From Rhodoferax sp. (GTDB lineage Bacteria; Pseudomonadota; Gammaproteobacteria; Burkholderiales; Burkholderiaceae_C): a stretch of DNA of 37,020 bases. The stretch spans positions 1 to 37,020 of the forward strand of contig NZ_JAAFHA010000035.1 of the NCBI RefSeq assembly GCF_010365055.1, given 5' to 3'. Shown here piece after piece: positions 15,261 to 23,440 of the stretch; position 1 is the stretch's first letter; the number at the start of each line of letters is the position of its first letter. The translations under genes and the position numbers were made by a program. The notes under the pieces were generated by a model. That model saw only the letters and a list, made by a program, of their open reading frames with translations, ran no database searches and was not told the origin of the DNA.

Positions 15261-16991
15261 ATGCAAACCCAAAACTTTATTCCAGGCAAAGATGCCTCAC
15301 TCGAATCCACCATCAACACCCTGCAAACCAAGCTGCAAGCGCTTGGTTTTCACATTGAGGAGCGCTCCTGGTTGAACCCGGTGGACGGCATCTGGTCAGT
15401 GCATATTCGCGACCGCGATTGCCCGCTCATGTTCACCAACGGCAAAGGCGCCACCCGGCTGGCTTGCCTGGCCAGTGCCCTGGGCGAGTTTTTTGAACGT
15501 CTCTCGACCAATTATTTCTGGACCCACTATTACCTGGGCCCTGACGTGGCTGACCGGGCCTATGTGCATTACCCGCAAGAGCGCTGGTTTGCCCCTCCTG
15601 AGGACGGCAGTTGGCCGACCGAGCTGCTCAATGCTGATTTGCACCAGTTTTACAACCCGGAAGGCGCTATTGAAGCCAGCAGCCTGGTCGAGTTCAACTC
15701 GGGCAACTTTGATCGCGGTATTTGCGCGATTCCCTATGTGCGCCAGCGCGATGGCGCGGTGACCTACTTCCCGGTGAACGTGATCGGCAATCTGTACGTC
15801 AGCAACGGCATGTCGGCCGGTAACACCCAGGCTGAGGCGCGCACGCAGGCCCTGTCGGAAATTTTCGAGCGTCACATCAAGGGACGCATCATCAGCGAAG
15901 GCATTTGTCTGCCCGATGTGCCCGAGGCCGTGGTTGCCCGTTACCCGCGCATTGCGGCTGGTATTGCAGCCCTGCGCGCCGCCGGTTTTGGCATTTTGGT
16001 GAAAGACGCCTCGCTGGGCGGCCAGTACCCGGTGATGAACGTGACGCTGTTGCACCCCGAAGACCAAGGTTGCTTTGCCAGCTTTGGCGCGCATCCACGC
16101 TTTGAAATTGCGTTGGAACGGGCGCTGACCGAGTTGCTGCAGGGCCGCGCGCTCGATTCTCTGGCGGGCTTTCCGGCGCCGGGCTTTGACTTGGAAGAAG
16201 TGGCCAGCTCCACCAACATCGAAATTCATTTCGTCGATTCCAGCGGTGTCATTCACTGGAAGTTCCTGGGCGATGTGCCCGACTACGCGTTTGTGGACTG
16301 GAACTTCAGCAACACCACGGCCGAGGATTACGCCTGGGCGGTGGATCGCATCCACAAGGACAAGGGCGAGATCTACATCGCCGACTTCACCCACCTGGGC
16401 GTCTATGCCTGCCGCATTCTGGTGCCGGGCATGTCCGAGATCTACCCCGTGGATGACCTGGCGTTTGAGAACAACAGCGTGGCCAACAGCATCCGTGAAG
16501 CGATTTTGAACCTGCCGGATCTCGATGATGAAGAGTGCTCCGACCTGCTCGATACGCTTAACGAATCGGCGCTGGCCGATCAGCGCCCGGTGGCCGGGGT
16601 GATTGGCCTGGCCGCCGATGCGGGCTCGTTCTGGAGCGACTTGCGCATGGGTGAACTCAAAACCCTACTGGCCTTGGCCATTGGCGACGAAGCGGCCACG
16701 CTGGAGGGCTGCGACTGGATCAAGAACTTCGGTCAGATCAATCCGCAGCGGCGCGCGGTTTACGCCTGCATTGAGAGCATCATCAATCTGGCCGAGATGG
16801 GCGACAGTGGACCGTATCTGGATGCCTTGCGCCAGTTGTACGGTGCCGGGGCCGTGGCGCAGGCACACGCGCTGATCATGCAAACCGACCGCTTCATGGG
16901 GCTGAGTGCGCCGGGGTTGGCACTGGAGGGCTGTGAAATGCACCACAAGTTGTTGGCGGCCTATGACAAGGTGCGCACGGCCCATGTCTGA
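15261..16991 (+). CDS. ycaO: YcaO protein (ribosomal S12 methylthiotransferase accessory factor type)
   Basis: A 576-residue protein, close to the 586 residues of E. coli YcaO and colinear with it as I remember that sequence: FIPGKDASLE, LNPVDGIWSVHIRD, TNGKGATRLACLASALGE-FERLSTNYF, GNLYVSNGMSAGNT, SLGGQYPV, CFASFGAHP and HLGVYACRILVPGMSEIYP are all shared. YcaO domains bind ATP and activate amide backbones; E. coli YcaO has been reported to help RimO-dependent beta-methylthiolation of ribosomal protein S12. No RiPP precursor or cyclodehydratase partner is nearby, which supports the housekeeping role. The conserved C-terminal TPR-like region is present. The gene lies 45 bases before pgeF. Confidence 0.93.
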   Translation: MQTQNFIPGKDASLESTINTLQTKLQALGFHIEERSWLNPVDGIWSVHIRDRDCPLMFTNGKGATRLACLASALGEFFERLSTNYFWTHYYLGPDVADRAYVHYPQERWFAPPEDGSWPTELLNADLHQFYNPEGAIEASSLVEFNSGNFDRGICAIPYVRQRDGAVTYFPVNVIGNLYVSNGMSAGNTQAEARTQALSEIFERHIKGRIISEGICLPDVPEAVVARYPRIAAGIAALRAAGFGILVKDASLGGQYPVMNVTLLHPEDQGCFASFGAHPRFEIALERALTELLQGRALDSLAGFPAPGFDLEEVASSTNIEIHFVDSSGVIHWKFLGDVPDYAFVDWNFSNTTAEDYAWAVDRIHKDKGEIYIADFTHLGVYACRILVPGMSEIYPVDDLAFENNSVANSIREAILNLPDLDDEECSDLLDTLNESALADQRPVAGVIGLAADAGSFWSDLRMGELKTLLALAIGDEAATLEGCDWIKNFGQINPQRRAVYACIESIINLAEMGDSGPYLDALRQLYGAGAVAQAHALIMQTDRFMGLSAPGLALEGCEMHHKLLAAYDKVRTAHV

Positions 16992-17036
16992 TGTCAGCAG
17001 GACGCCGCCGCGCGCTGTAGAAAGTTCGAGTCAAGC

Positions 17037-17822
17037 GTGAGTTTTAATCCTGACTGGCTGGTGCCCCGTTGGCCCGCCCCAGGCAATGTGCGTGCGATGT
17101 GCACCACGCGCTCGGGTGGCCAGTCGGTGGCACCGTATGACGCGTTCAATCTGGGCGATCACGTCGGCGACGACCCGGCCGCAGTTCGGGCCAATCGCCT
17201 CAAACTGGCACAGGCGCTGGGCGCGCGGCCGGTGTTCTTGTCGCAGGTGCATGGCGCGCAGGTCGAACAGGTTTCGGTAGATACCGCACATGGTACGTCG
17301 GCCGACGCTTGCATCACTGCGCAGCCCGGCGTGGCCTGCACCATCATGGTGGCCGATTGCCTGCCGGTGCTCCTGACCAATGCCCAGGGCAGTCTGGTGG
17401 CGGCGGCGCATGCCGGTTGGCGCGGCTTGGCCGGGCAGGGTGGGCGCGGCATTATGGAGCAGGTTATAGAGTCTTTTAGGGCTCTAGCCCCCGTGGATAA
17501 TGCTCAAGAAGCTATTGAAATAATAGCATGGTTGGGGCCTTGCATTGGACCAAAGGCGTTTGAGGTCGGCGATGAGGTGCGTCATGCATTTGGGGCGCAG
17601 GACAGAGCAGCGCGCGCAATGTTCAGACCGCATGGCGACGGCAAATGGCTGGCGGATTTGCAGGGCCTGGCCCGTTTGCGGCTGCGGGCGCTCGGAGTCA
17701 CCGAGATTTACGGCAACGACGGCACCAGCCCATGGTGCACGGTCAGCCAAACGTCAAGGTTCTTTTCGCACCGGCGTGATCGGGTCAGTGGCCGCATGGC
17801 CGCCTGCATCTGGCTTGACTGA
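17037..17822 (+). CDS. pgeF: Peptidoglycan editing factor PgeF / YfiH (laccase-domain family)
   Basis: A 261-residue cytoplasmic enzyme of the DUF152/YfiH family, reported as a purine nucleoside phosphorylase and as an editing factor keeping L-Ser out of peptidoglycan precursors. The metal/catalytic triad is intact at H72 (SQVHGAQ), C108 (VADCLPVL) and H125 (AAHAGWRG). GTG 17037 is chosen because SFNPDWLVPRWPAPGNVRA matches the family start. Residues about 143-164 (VIESFRALAP...AIEIIA) are encoded by copy B of the dispersed repeat: the segment between GWRG and WLGP is 34 residues, against 22 in E. coli YfiH as I recall it. The last 69 bases overlap the opposite-strand membrane protein gene. 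Confidence 0.92.
   Translation: MSFNPDWLVPRWPAPGNVRAMCTTRSGGQSVAPYDAFNLGDHVGDDPAAVRANRLKLAQALGARPVFLSQVHGAQVEQVSVDTAHGTSADACITAQPGVACTIMVADCLPVLLTNAQGSLVAAAHAGWRGLAGQGGRGIMEQVIESFRALAPVDNAQEAIEIIAWLGPCIGPKAFEVGDEVRHAFGAQDRAARAMFRPHGDGKWLADLQGLARLRLRALGVTEIYGNDGTSPWCTVSQTSRFFSHRRDRVSGRMAACIWLD
17462..17529 (+). repeat. Dispersed repeat, copy B, read in frame inside pgeF
   Basis: GGTTATAGAG, GCTCTAGCCCCCGTG, AAGCTATTGAAAT and AATAGCA match copies A and C in order and spacing; CTCTAGCCCCCGTG is identical to copy A. The AT-rich composition contrasts with the flanking GC-rich coding sequence. The frame stays open across the element, adding about 12 net residues to PgeF between two conserved motifs. 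Confidence 0.8.
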
Positions 17823-18044
17823 CGCCGGGCTGTCCGCCGCGTTGACCAACGCTGCGGCCTCTCTGGCTTTGATGGCGCGGCGTCGGGACGGTGCGCCCAT
17901 CAGGTAAATCACCAGGGCCACTGGCACCAGTCCATACAGCACGAAGGTGATGATCGCTCCCAGCAGCGTGCCCTTTGAATGCGTGGCTTCTGCCACCGCC
18001 ATCATGAGCGCAACATACAACCAGGCAAGGGGCACGATGTACAT
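17754..18044 (-). CDS. Small two-helix membrane protein, unknown function
   Basis: A 96-residue protein with two hydrophobic segments (about 2-20, MYIVPLAWLYVALMMAVAEA; about 27-48) followed by a basic RRRAIKARE turn and a polar Ala/Pro-rich tail. I recall similar hypothetical proteins in Comamonadaceae that keep the tail motif PDAGGHAA, but I cannot confirm this. The tail is encoded antisense to the conserved GRMAACIWLD end of PgeF, and the genes overlap by 69 bases. Its 5' end faces phaC across a 103-base divergent promoter region. No function can be assigned. Confidence 0.7.
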   Translation of the reverse strand: MYIVPLAWLYVALMMAVAEATHSKGTLLGAIITFVLYGLVPVALVIYLMGAPSRRRAIKAREAAALVNAADSPASVKPDAGGHAATDPITPVRKEP

Positions 18045-18081
18045 AAATGAGTCAGTTACTATCGGTTTGAAGAATGTCAGG

Positions 18082-18109
18082 TTGCAGACGGGTCAGCCCA
18101 GGATACTAG
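18082..18109 (+). promoter_or_regulatory. Candidate phaC promoter
   Basis: TTGCAG (18082-18087) and TACTAG (18104-18109) are separated by 16 bp and lie about 40 bases before the phaC ATG. The -10 match is poor. A ribosome-binding site AGAGGA follows at about 18135-18140. Confidence 0.3.
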
Positions 18110-18147
18110 AGTGCTTATTAAAGCGCGAACATTAAAGAGGACATCAC

Positions 18148-19872
18148 ATGACGCAGGATATCCCTGAAATTCTGGCGCAATCGGCCCAGCAATTTCAACA
18201 GACTTTGGGTGAGGGGTGGCGTGACGCCTTCCAGTCGTTCCAAAACATGGATTTGGGCCAGGCAGCCAAGGGCTTGATTCCCCCAGACAGCCCGCCACCC
18301 AACATCAGTTTTGCACCCGAGAAGTTGCAGCAACTGCAACAGCAATACATTCAGGAGGCGACCAGCCTGTGGGGCCAAAGCATGCAGGGCACGACACAGC
18401 CCAGGGATCGGCGCTTTGCCGACAAGGCGTGGGAAAGCAATCCGATGGCAGCCTTCTCGGCAGCCGCCTACCTGCTCAACACCCGCACCCTGATGGGCCT
18501 GGCCGACGCCGTGCAGGCCGATACCAAGACCCGCGCCCGCATCCGCTTCGCCGTCGAACAGTTGACCGCCGCGGCCGCGCCGAGCAACTTTTTGGCCTTC
18601 AATGCCGAGGCGCAGCAAAAGGCGATCGAGACCCAGGGCGAGAGCATTGCCAAAGGCGTGACCAACCTGATTCACGACCTGCGCCAGGGCCATGTCTCGA
18701 TGACCGATGAGAGCATTTTTGAAGTCGGTAAAAACGTCGCAACCACCGAGGGCGCCGTGGTGTTCGAAAACGACTTGTTCCAGTTGATCGAGTACAAGCC
18801 GCTGACCGGCAAGGTGTATGAAAAGCCCTTTTTGCTGGTGCCGCCCTGCATCAACAAGTTTTATATCCTGGACCTGCAACCGGACAACTCGCTGATCCGC
18901 TACGCCGTGACGCAGGGCAACCGAACCTTTGTCGTGAGCTGGCGCAACCCGGACGCCTCGCTGGCGCACAAAACCTGGGACGACTACATTGAAGACGCGC
19001 TGATCAAAGCCATCACCATCACGCAAGACATCACCGGGGCCAAGAGCATCAATGCCTTGGGCTTTTGTGTTGGCGGCACCATGCTGGGCACGGCACTGGC
19101 CGTGCTGGCTGCACGCGGGCAGAAACCTGTGGCCAGCGCTACCTTTCTCACCTCCTTCCTGGATTTCACCGATACCGGCATTCTGGATGTCTTCATCGAC
19201 GAGGCCTTTGTCAGCTACCGGGAGCAGGAGATGGGAAAGGGCGGCCTGATGAAGGGCAAAGACCTGTCCAGCACCTTCAGCTTCTTGCGCCCCAATGACT
19301 TGGTGTGGAACTACGTGGTGGGCAACTACCTCAAGGGCGAAACCCCGCCGCCCTTTGACCTCTTGTACTGGAACAGTGATTCCACCAACCTGCCGGGCCC
19401 GTATTACACCTGGTACCTGCGCAACACCTACCTGGAAAACAAGCTGGTCAAGCCCGGTGCGGCTGTTGTCTGCGGTGAAAAAGTCGATCTGCGCTTGGTC
19501 GACATGCCGGTCTACATCTATGGCTCGCGCGAGGACCACATCGTGCCGATCGGCGGCGCCTACGCATCGACCCAGGTGCTGCCGGGTAAGAAACGCTTTG
19601 TGATGGGGGCCTCGGGTCACATCGCGGGCGTGATCAACCCACCAAACAAGAACAAGCGCAGCCACTGGCTGCGCGAAGACGGCAAGTTCCCCAAGACCCA
19701 GCCCGATTGGCTGGCAGGCGCCACCGAGCTTGCGGGCAGTTGGTGGACGGATTGGTCCCAGTGGTTGGTGAGCCATGCGGGCAAACAGATTCCCGCGCCC
19801 AAGACCTATGGCAAAGGCAAATACAAGGCCATCGAAGCCGCCCCGGGGCGCTACGTCAAGGCCAAGGCATAA
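18148..19872 (+). CDS. phaC: Class I poly(3-hydroxybutyrate) synthase PhaC
   Basis: A 574-residue polymerase that links (R)-3-hydroxyacyl-CoA units into PHB on the granule surface. The lipase-like box is GFCVGG with the nucleophile C307; D463 (GSREDHIVP) and H491 (ASGHIAGVINPP) complete the triad, with spacing close to that of Cupriavidus necator PhaC (319/480/508). The N-terminal helical region (EILAQSAQQFQQTLGEGW) and the WSENPYF-like part (DKAWESNPMAAF) are class I features; no phaE or phaR subunit gene is present. AGAGGA precedes the ATG. It is the first gene of phaCAB. A long open frame antisense to the whole gene exists, but it is a composition artefact. Confidence 0.97.
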   Translation: MTQDIPEILAQSAQQFQQTLGEGWRDAFQSFQNMDLGQAAKGLIPPDSPPPNISFAPEKLQQLQQQYIQEATSLWGQSMQGTTQPRDRRFADKAWESNPMAAFSAAAYLLNTRTLMGLADAVQADTKTRARIRFAVEQLTAAAAPSNFLAFNAEAQQKAIETQGESIAKGVTNLIHDLRQGHVSMTDESIFEVGKNVATTEGAVVFENDLFQLIEYKPLTGKVYEKPFLLVPPCINKFYILDLQPDNSLIRYAVTQGNRTFVVSWRNPDASLAHKTWDDYIEDALIKAITITQDITGAKSINALGFCVGGTMLGTALAVLAARGQKPVASATFLTSFLDFTDTGILDVFIDEAFVSYREQEMGKGGLMKGKDLSSTFSFLRPNDLVWNYVVGNYLKGETPPPFDLLYWNSDSTNLPGPYYTWYLRNTYLENKLVKPGAAVVCGEKVDLRLVDMPVYIYGSREDHIVPIGGAYASTQVLPGKKRFVMGASGHIAGVINPPNKNKRSHWLREDGKFPKTQPDWLAGATELAGSWWTDWSQWLVSHAGKQIPAPKTYGKGKYKAIEAAPGRYVKAKA

Positions 19873-19917
19873 TTTTTCCCGTTTTAGCAAGCACTTTTCA
19901 CACTTCAGGAGACAAAT

Positions 19918-21096
19918 ATGGAAGAGATCGTGATCGTTTCAGCCGCCCGTACCGCTGTGGGCAAATTTGGTGGCAGCCTGGCGAAAACGCCTGCGCCCGA
20001 GCTCGGTGCGGCCGTCATCAAGGCCCTGCTGGCCCGTACCGGGTTGGGCGTCGACCAGATCGGTGAAGTCATCATGGGCCAGGTGCTGGCGGCCGGTTCG
20101 GGTCAAAACCCGGCGCGTCAGTCGCTGATCAAGAGCGGTATCGCCAAGGAAACCCCGGCGCTGACCATCAACGCTGTGTGCGGCTCGGGCCTGAAAGCGG
20201 TGATGCTGGCGGCGCAGTCCATTGCCTATGGCGACAGCGAGATCGTGATTGCCGGTGGCCAGGAAAACATGAGCGCCTCGCCGCATGTATTGATGGGTTC
20301 ACGCGACGGCCAGCGCATGGGCGACTGGAAGATGATCGACTCCATGATCGTCGACGGCCTGTGGGATGTATACAACCAATACCACATGGGCATCACGGCC
20401 GAGAACGTCAACAAGCACTACGGCATCACGCGCGACATGCAGGACGCGCTGGCGCTGGCCAGCCAGCAAAAGGCTGCCGCGGCGCAAGACGCGGGCAAGT
20501 TCAAGGACGAGATCGTGCCCTTCAGCCTCGCCCAGAAGAAGGGTGACCCGATCGTGTTTTCAGCCGATGAATTCATCAACCGCAAGACCAATGCCGAGGT
20601 GTTGGCCGGTTTGCGCCCCGCTTTTGACAAGGCCGGCAGCGTGACGGCCGGCAATGCGTCGGGCATCAACGACGGCGCTGCTGCCGTGATGGTGATGACG
20701 GCCAAAAAAGCCGCCGCCCTGGGTCTCACGCCGATGGGGCGCATCGCCAGCTTCGCCACCAGCGGCCTGGACCCGGCACTGATGGGCATGGGCCCGGTGT
20801 CGGCTTCGCGCAAAGCACTGGCGCGCGCGGGCTGGAACGCCGCTGACCTTGACCTGCTCGAAATCAACGAAGCTTTTGCGGCGCAAGCCTGCGCCGTCAA
20901 CCAGGAAATGGGTTGGGACACGTCCAAAATCAACGTCAACGGTGGCGCCATTGCCATTGGCCACCCGGTGGGCGCGTCCGGCTGCCGCATTTTGGTCACC
21001 TTGCTGCACGAAATGCAGCGCCGCGACGCCAGGAAAGGCCTGGCTTCTCTGTGCATTGGCGGCGGCATGGGCGTGGCTCTGACGATCGAGCGTTAA
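19918..21096 (+). CDS. phaA: Acetyl-CoA acetyltransferase (beta-ketothiolase) PhaA
   Basis: A 392-residue thiolase that condenses two acetyl-CoA molecules to acetoacetyl-CoA, the first step of PHB synthesis. Catalytic residues are C88 (NAVCGSGLKAV), H349 (AIGHPVGASG) and C379 (SLCIGGGMG), matching C89/H348/C378 of the Zoogloea enzyme. NEAFAAQ is also present. Length is exactly that of biosynthetic thiolases. AGGAGA lies eight bases before the ATG and 45 bases separate it from phaC, so the genes are co-transcribed. Confidence 0.96.
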   Translation: MEEIVIVSAARTAVGKFGGSLAKTPAPELGAAVIKALLARTGLGVDQIGEVIMGQVLAAGSGQNPARQSLIKSGIAKETPALTINAVCGSGLKAVMLAAQSIAYGDSEIVIAGGQENMSASPHVLMGSRDGQRMGDWKMIDSMIVDGLWDVYNQYHMGITAENVNKHYGITRDMQDALALASQQKAAAAQDAGKFKDEIVPFSLAQKKGDPIVFSADEFINRKTNAEVLAGLRPAFDKAGSVTAGNASGINDGAAAVMVMTAKKAAALGLTPMGRIASFATSGLDPALMGMGPVSASRKALARAGWNAADLDLLEINEAFAAQACAVNQEMGWDTSKINVNGGAIAIGHPVGASGCRILVTLLHEMQRRDARKGLASLCIGGGMGVALTIER

Positions 21097-21233
21097 CGGC
21101 CAGCGGGCGCTGCTGTGGTTTCTGTCCCCATCGGCGCTTGCGTTGGTGTTTTCCGCAATGCGGTGGACGGGATTATTCGCTATAGTATTTCGTGCTGGTA
21201 CCAGTCGGTTTGTTCAATTGAAGGAGAAAAAAC

Positions 21234-21971
21234 ATGAGTCAAAAAGTAGCTTACGTCACGGGTGGGATGGGGGGCATCGGTACCGCCATTTGCCAGCGTT
21301 TGAACAAGGAAGGTTTCAAGGTCATCGCAGGCTGCGGTCCGACCCGTGACCATGCCAAATGGCTGGCCGAGCAGCAGGCAGCAGGCTTCACGTTTTATGC
21401 CTCGGTCGGCAACGTCGGCAATTGGGATTCCACCGTGGAAGCCTTTGCCAAGACCAAGGCCGAGCACGGCAGCATTGATTTGTTGGTGAACAATGCGGGC
21501 ATCACGCGCGATCGCATGTTCATCAAGATGACAGTTGAAGAGTGGGACGCGGTGATTGAAACCAACCTGAACTCCATGTTCAATGTCACCAAACAGGTAG
21601 TGGCCGACATGGTTGAAAAGGGCTGGGGCCGCATCATCAATATTTCTTCAGTCAATGGCGCCAAGGGTCAGGCGGGCCAGACCAACTACTCTGCGGCAAA
21701 GGCGGGTATGCACGGCTTCACCATGGCTTTGGCGCAAGAATTGGCTACCAAAGGCGTCACCGTCAATACCGTGAGCCCGGGCTACATTGGCACTGACATG
21801 GTCAACGCGATTCGTCAGGACGTGCTCGACAAGATCATCGCCACGGTGCCGGTCAAGCGTCTGGGCCAGCCCAGCGAGATTGCTTCCATCATTGCGTGGA
21901 TTGCCTCGGACGATGGTGGTTATTCCACTGGCGCCGACTTCTCGGTGAACGGTGGCCTGCACATGGGTTAA
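21234..21971 (+). CDS. phaB: Acetoacetyl-CoA reductase PhaB (NADPH-dependent)
   Basis: A 245-residue short-chain dehydrogenase that reduces acetoacetyl-CoA to (R)-3-hydroxybutyryl-CoA. The cofactor loop is TGGMGGIGTAIC; NNAG is at 86-89; the catalytic set is S139, Y152 and K156 (NISSVNG, then NYSAAKAG). It closely follows the C. necator enzyme in layout. AAGGAG lies seven bases before the ATG. The 137-base gap after phaA is larger than the phaC-phaA gap and contains a TATAGT at 21181-21186, so a secondary promoter is possible but unproven. A strong terminator ends the operon 28 bases downstream. Confidence 0.96.
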   Translation: MSQKVAYVTGGMGGIGTAICQRLNKEGFKVIAGCGPTRDHAKWLAEQQAAGFTFYASVGNVGNWDSTVEAFAKTKAEHGSIDLLVNNAGITRDRMFIKMTVEEWDAVIETNLNSMFNVTKQVVADMVEKGWGRIINISSVNGAKGQAGQTNYSAAKAGMHGFTMALAQELATKGVTVNTVSPGYIGTDMVNAIRQDVLDKIIATVPVKRLGQPSEIASIIAWIASDDGGYSTGADFSVNGGLHMG

Positions 21972-21999
21972 GCCGTCAAGGCTCAGCCGTTCGCCTTTT

Positions 22000-22038
22000 C
22001 ACCCCAAGCGCACTGGTGCGCTTGGGGTGTTTTCTTTT
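22000..22038 (+). terminator. Strong rho-independent terminator of phaCAB
   Basis: Perfect 14-bp arms CACCCCAAGCGCAC and GTGCGCTTGGGGTG with a 2-base centre (12-13 bp stem in practice) are followed by TTTTCTTTT. It begins 28 bases after the phaB stop. Confidence 0.92.
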
Positions 22039-22138
22039 GCGGGCTCTGACTGTGCCCGACTCGCCGGGCCCGTTTCGGGGGCATCTCGCTCCAGGCTTGG
22101 GCAGCGCTGCCGGCTTCGGAAAATGCTTGTGATGAGCG

Positions 22139-22549
22139 TCAGCGCAGGCCGGCACCGCTGGCTTGGTCGGCGCGCTCAATCAACTCGATCTTGAACCCAT
22201 CGGGATCGGTGACAAAGGCGATCACCGTGCTGCCGCCCTTGACGGGACCAGCCTCACGCGTGACCTGGCCACCTGCGGCCCGGATTTGCTCGCAGGCGCG
22301 CAAGCAGTCAGGCACGGCGAGCGCCAGGTGGCCAAACGCGCTGCCCATGTCGTAGGACTCGACGCCCCAGTTGTAGGTAAGTTCAATCTCGGCATGGTCC
22401 GGGTTGCTGCCGTAGCCAACGAAAGCCAGCGAGTACTTGTAGTCGGGGTTTTCCGAAGTGCGCAGCAGCTTCATGCCCAGTACCTGGGTGTAAAAGTCGA
22501 TCGAGCGTTGCAGGTTGCCAACGCGCAGCATGGTGTGTAGAAATCTCAT
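22139..22549 (-). CDS. gloA: Lactoylglutathione lyase (glyoxalase I)
   Basis: A 136-residue metalloenzyme that converts the methylglyoxal-glutathione hemithioacetal to S-lactoylglutathione. The metal ligands H5, E56, H74 and E122 are at exactly the positions of E. coli GloA, and the [26 protein letters not shown] and [16 protein letters not shown] segments match. The start at 22549 is chosen because [10 protein letters not shown] is the family N-terminus; upstream in-frame codons run through the leader hairpin. No good Shine-Dalgarno sequence is visible. It lies downstream of phaP on the same strand, but a terminator separates them. Confidence 0.95.
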   Translation of the reverse strand: MRFLHTMLRVGNLQRSIDFYTQVLGMKLLRTSENPDYKYSLAFVGYGSNPDHAEIELTYNWGVESYDMGSAFGHLALAVPDCLRACEQIRAAGGQVTREAGPVKGGSTVIAFVTDPDGFKIELIERADQASGAGLR

Positions 22550-22583
22550 GGGATGAATTATGTTGCAAATCAAAGAACCGGGT

Positions 22584-22611
22584 GCAGTGCGGTGTGATGA
22601 CACCGCACTGC
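22584..22611. promoter_or_regulatory. Perfect 12-bp hairpin in the gloA leader
   Basis: Arms GCAGTGCGGTGT and ACACCGCACTGC flank a GATG loop, 35-62 bases upstream of the gloA start. On the plus strand an ATTTTT follows four bases later, so it could also stop transcripts running antisense to gloA. It could be an operator, a leader structure or a plus-strand terminator. Confidence 0.5.
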
Positions 22612-22623
22612 CATGATTTTTAG

Positions 22624-22660
22624 ATAAAAAAAGGGCTGATCTTGCGACCAGCCCTTAAGG
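22624..22660 (-). terminator. Rho-independent terminator downstream of phaP
   Basis: Reading the minus strand, AAGGGCTG and CAGCCCTT form an 8-bp stem around a 10-base loop, followed by a run of seven T (the AAAAAAA at 22626-22632 on the plus strand overlaps the stem end). It lies about 175 bases after the phaP stop, so phaP has a long AT-rich 3' untranslated region. Confidence 0.85.
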
Positions 22661-22831
22661 AGTCCCTGAACCTGTTGGTTTCGAAAGGACCCGAGGAGAC
22701 AACCAGTAAAAAACTACATGTTTCTCAAAAATCTCACTTGTGTGAAGTATCTCAGGGTTTGCCCTTAGTTTTGTAGAGATGTCGCTCCAGAAAAGAAATT
22801 TATCTCAAACTTACTTCACATTAATTTCTAA

Positions 22832-23374
22832 TTAGCGCTTTTTGGCAGCAGGCTTGGCGGCATTCACAGCGGTCGCTGAAACTGCGTTGAAGTTGGCTTC
22901 AGCCACTTCGGTTGCTTGTTGAACCGCTTTTTGCACCGATTCCATGGCATTGCTTGCAGCAGCCACGGCGCTCTTCATGACGGCAACAGCAGACTCAGAG
23001 CCAGCCGGTGCATTCTTGGCGACGTTGTCCACCAAACCCATGAATTTTTGTTGAGCTTCGGCAGCTTGGCCTTCGAAAGCCTTGTTGAGTTCAGCCGTGG
23101 AGCCGGTAGCGATGTCATAAAGATGACGGCTGTAAGCGGCGGTCTTTTCAGCCAGCGGTTGCAGCAGTCCTGATTGCAGCGCCAGCAATTCTTGTGCGTC
23201 TTTGGCGCTCAAAAAGGCTTTGGCAGTTTCGCCGGTTTCGGCCAGAGCCGCTTTGGAAGCGGTCAGGTTGAGTTCAACGATTTTTTCCACGCCTTCGAAG
23301 GCTTTGGAAGTCAGACCCAACAGGGTTTCGAGAGTTGCTTTTTGTGAAGCCATGACTTGTTCGACGGTCAACAT
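22832..23374 (-). CDS. phaP: Phasin (PHB granule-associated protein)
   Basis: A 180-residue phasin of the betaproteobacterial phasin_2 family, which coats PHB granules and controls their number and size. It begins [21 protein letters not shown], the classic opening, is almost entirely helical and Ala-rich, has few charged clusters, and ends in an [13 protein letters not shown] tail. AAGGAAAA lies just upstream of ATG 23374; the longer open frame upstream crosses the promoter and is not protein-like. The gene lies 0.9 kb from phaB. Its promoter carries two TTGCA-type palindromes, suggesting PhaR control. Confidence 0.95.
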   Translation of the reverse strand: MLTVEQVMASQKATLETLLGLTSKAFEGVEKIVELNLTASKAALAETGETAKAFLSAKDAQELLALQSGLLQPLAEKTAAYSRHLYDIATGSTAELNKAFEGQAAEAQQKFMGLVDNVAKNAPAGSESAVAVMKSAVAAASNAMESVQKAVQQATEVAEANFNAVSATAVNAAKPAAKKR

Positions 23375-23440
23375 GATGATTTTCCTTTGAGAGTGAAGAT
23401 AAAACAGTATCTGCGCCGAACCCCAGCCTAGGCTTGGTTT

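Noticed and set aside
15261-16991. YcaO as part of a RiPP (azole or thioamide) biosynthetic cluster
   Set aside because: No precursor peptide, dehydrogenase or E1-like partner nearby, and the protein matches housekeeping E. coli YcaO over its full length.
18118-19890. A 590-codon open frame antisense to the whole of phaC
   Set aside because: It is a shadow of phaC codon bias; it has no domain or ribosome-binding site, and phaC is unmistakable.
21158-21186. A promoter for phaB in the phaA-phaB gap
   Set aside because: TATAGT is present, but no acceptable -35 box lies at 16-18 bp, so I did not list it as a feature.
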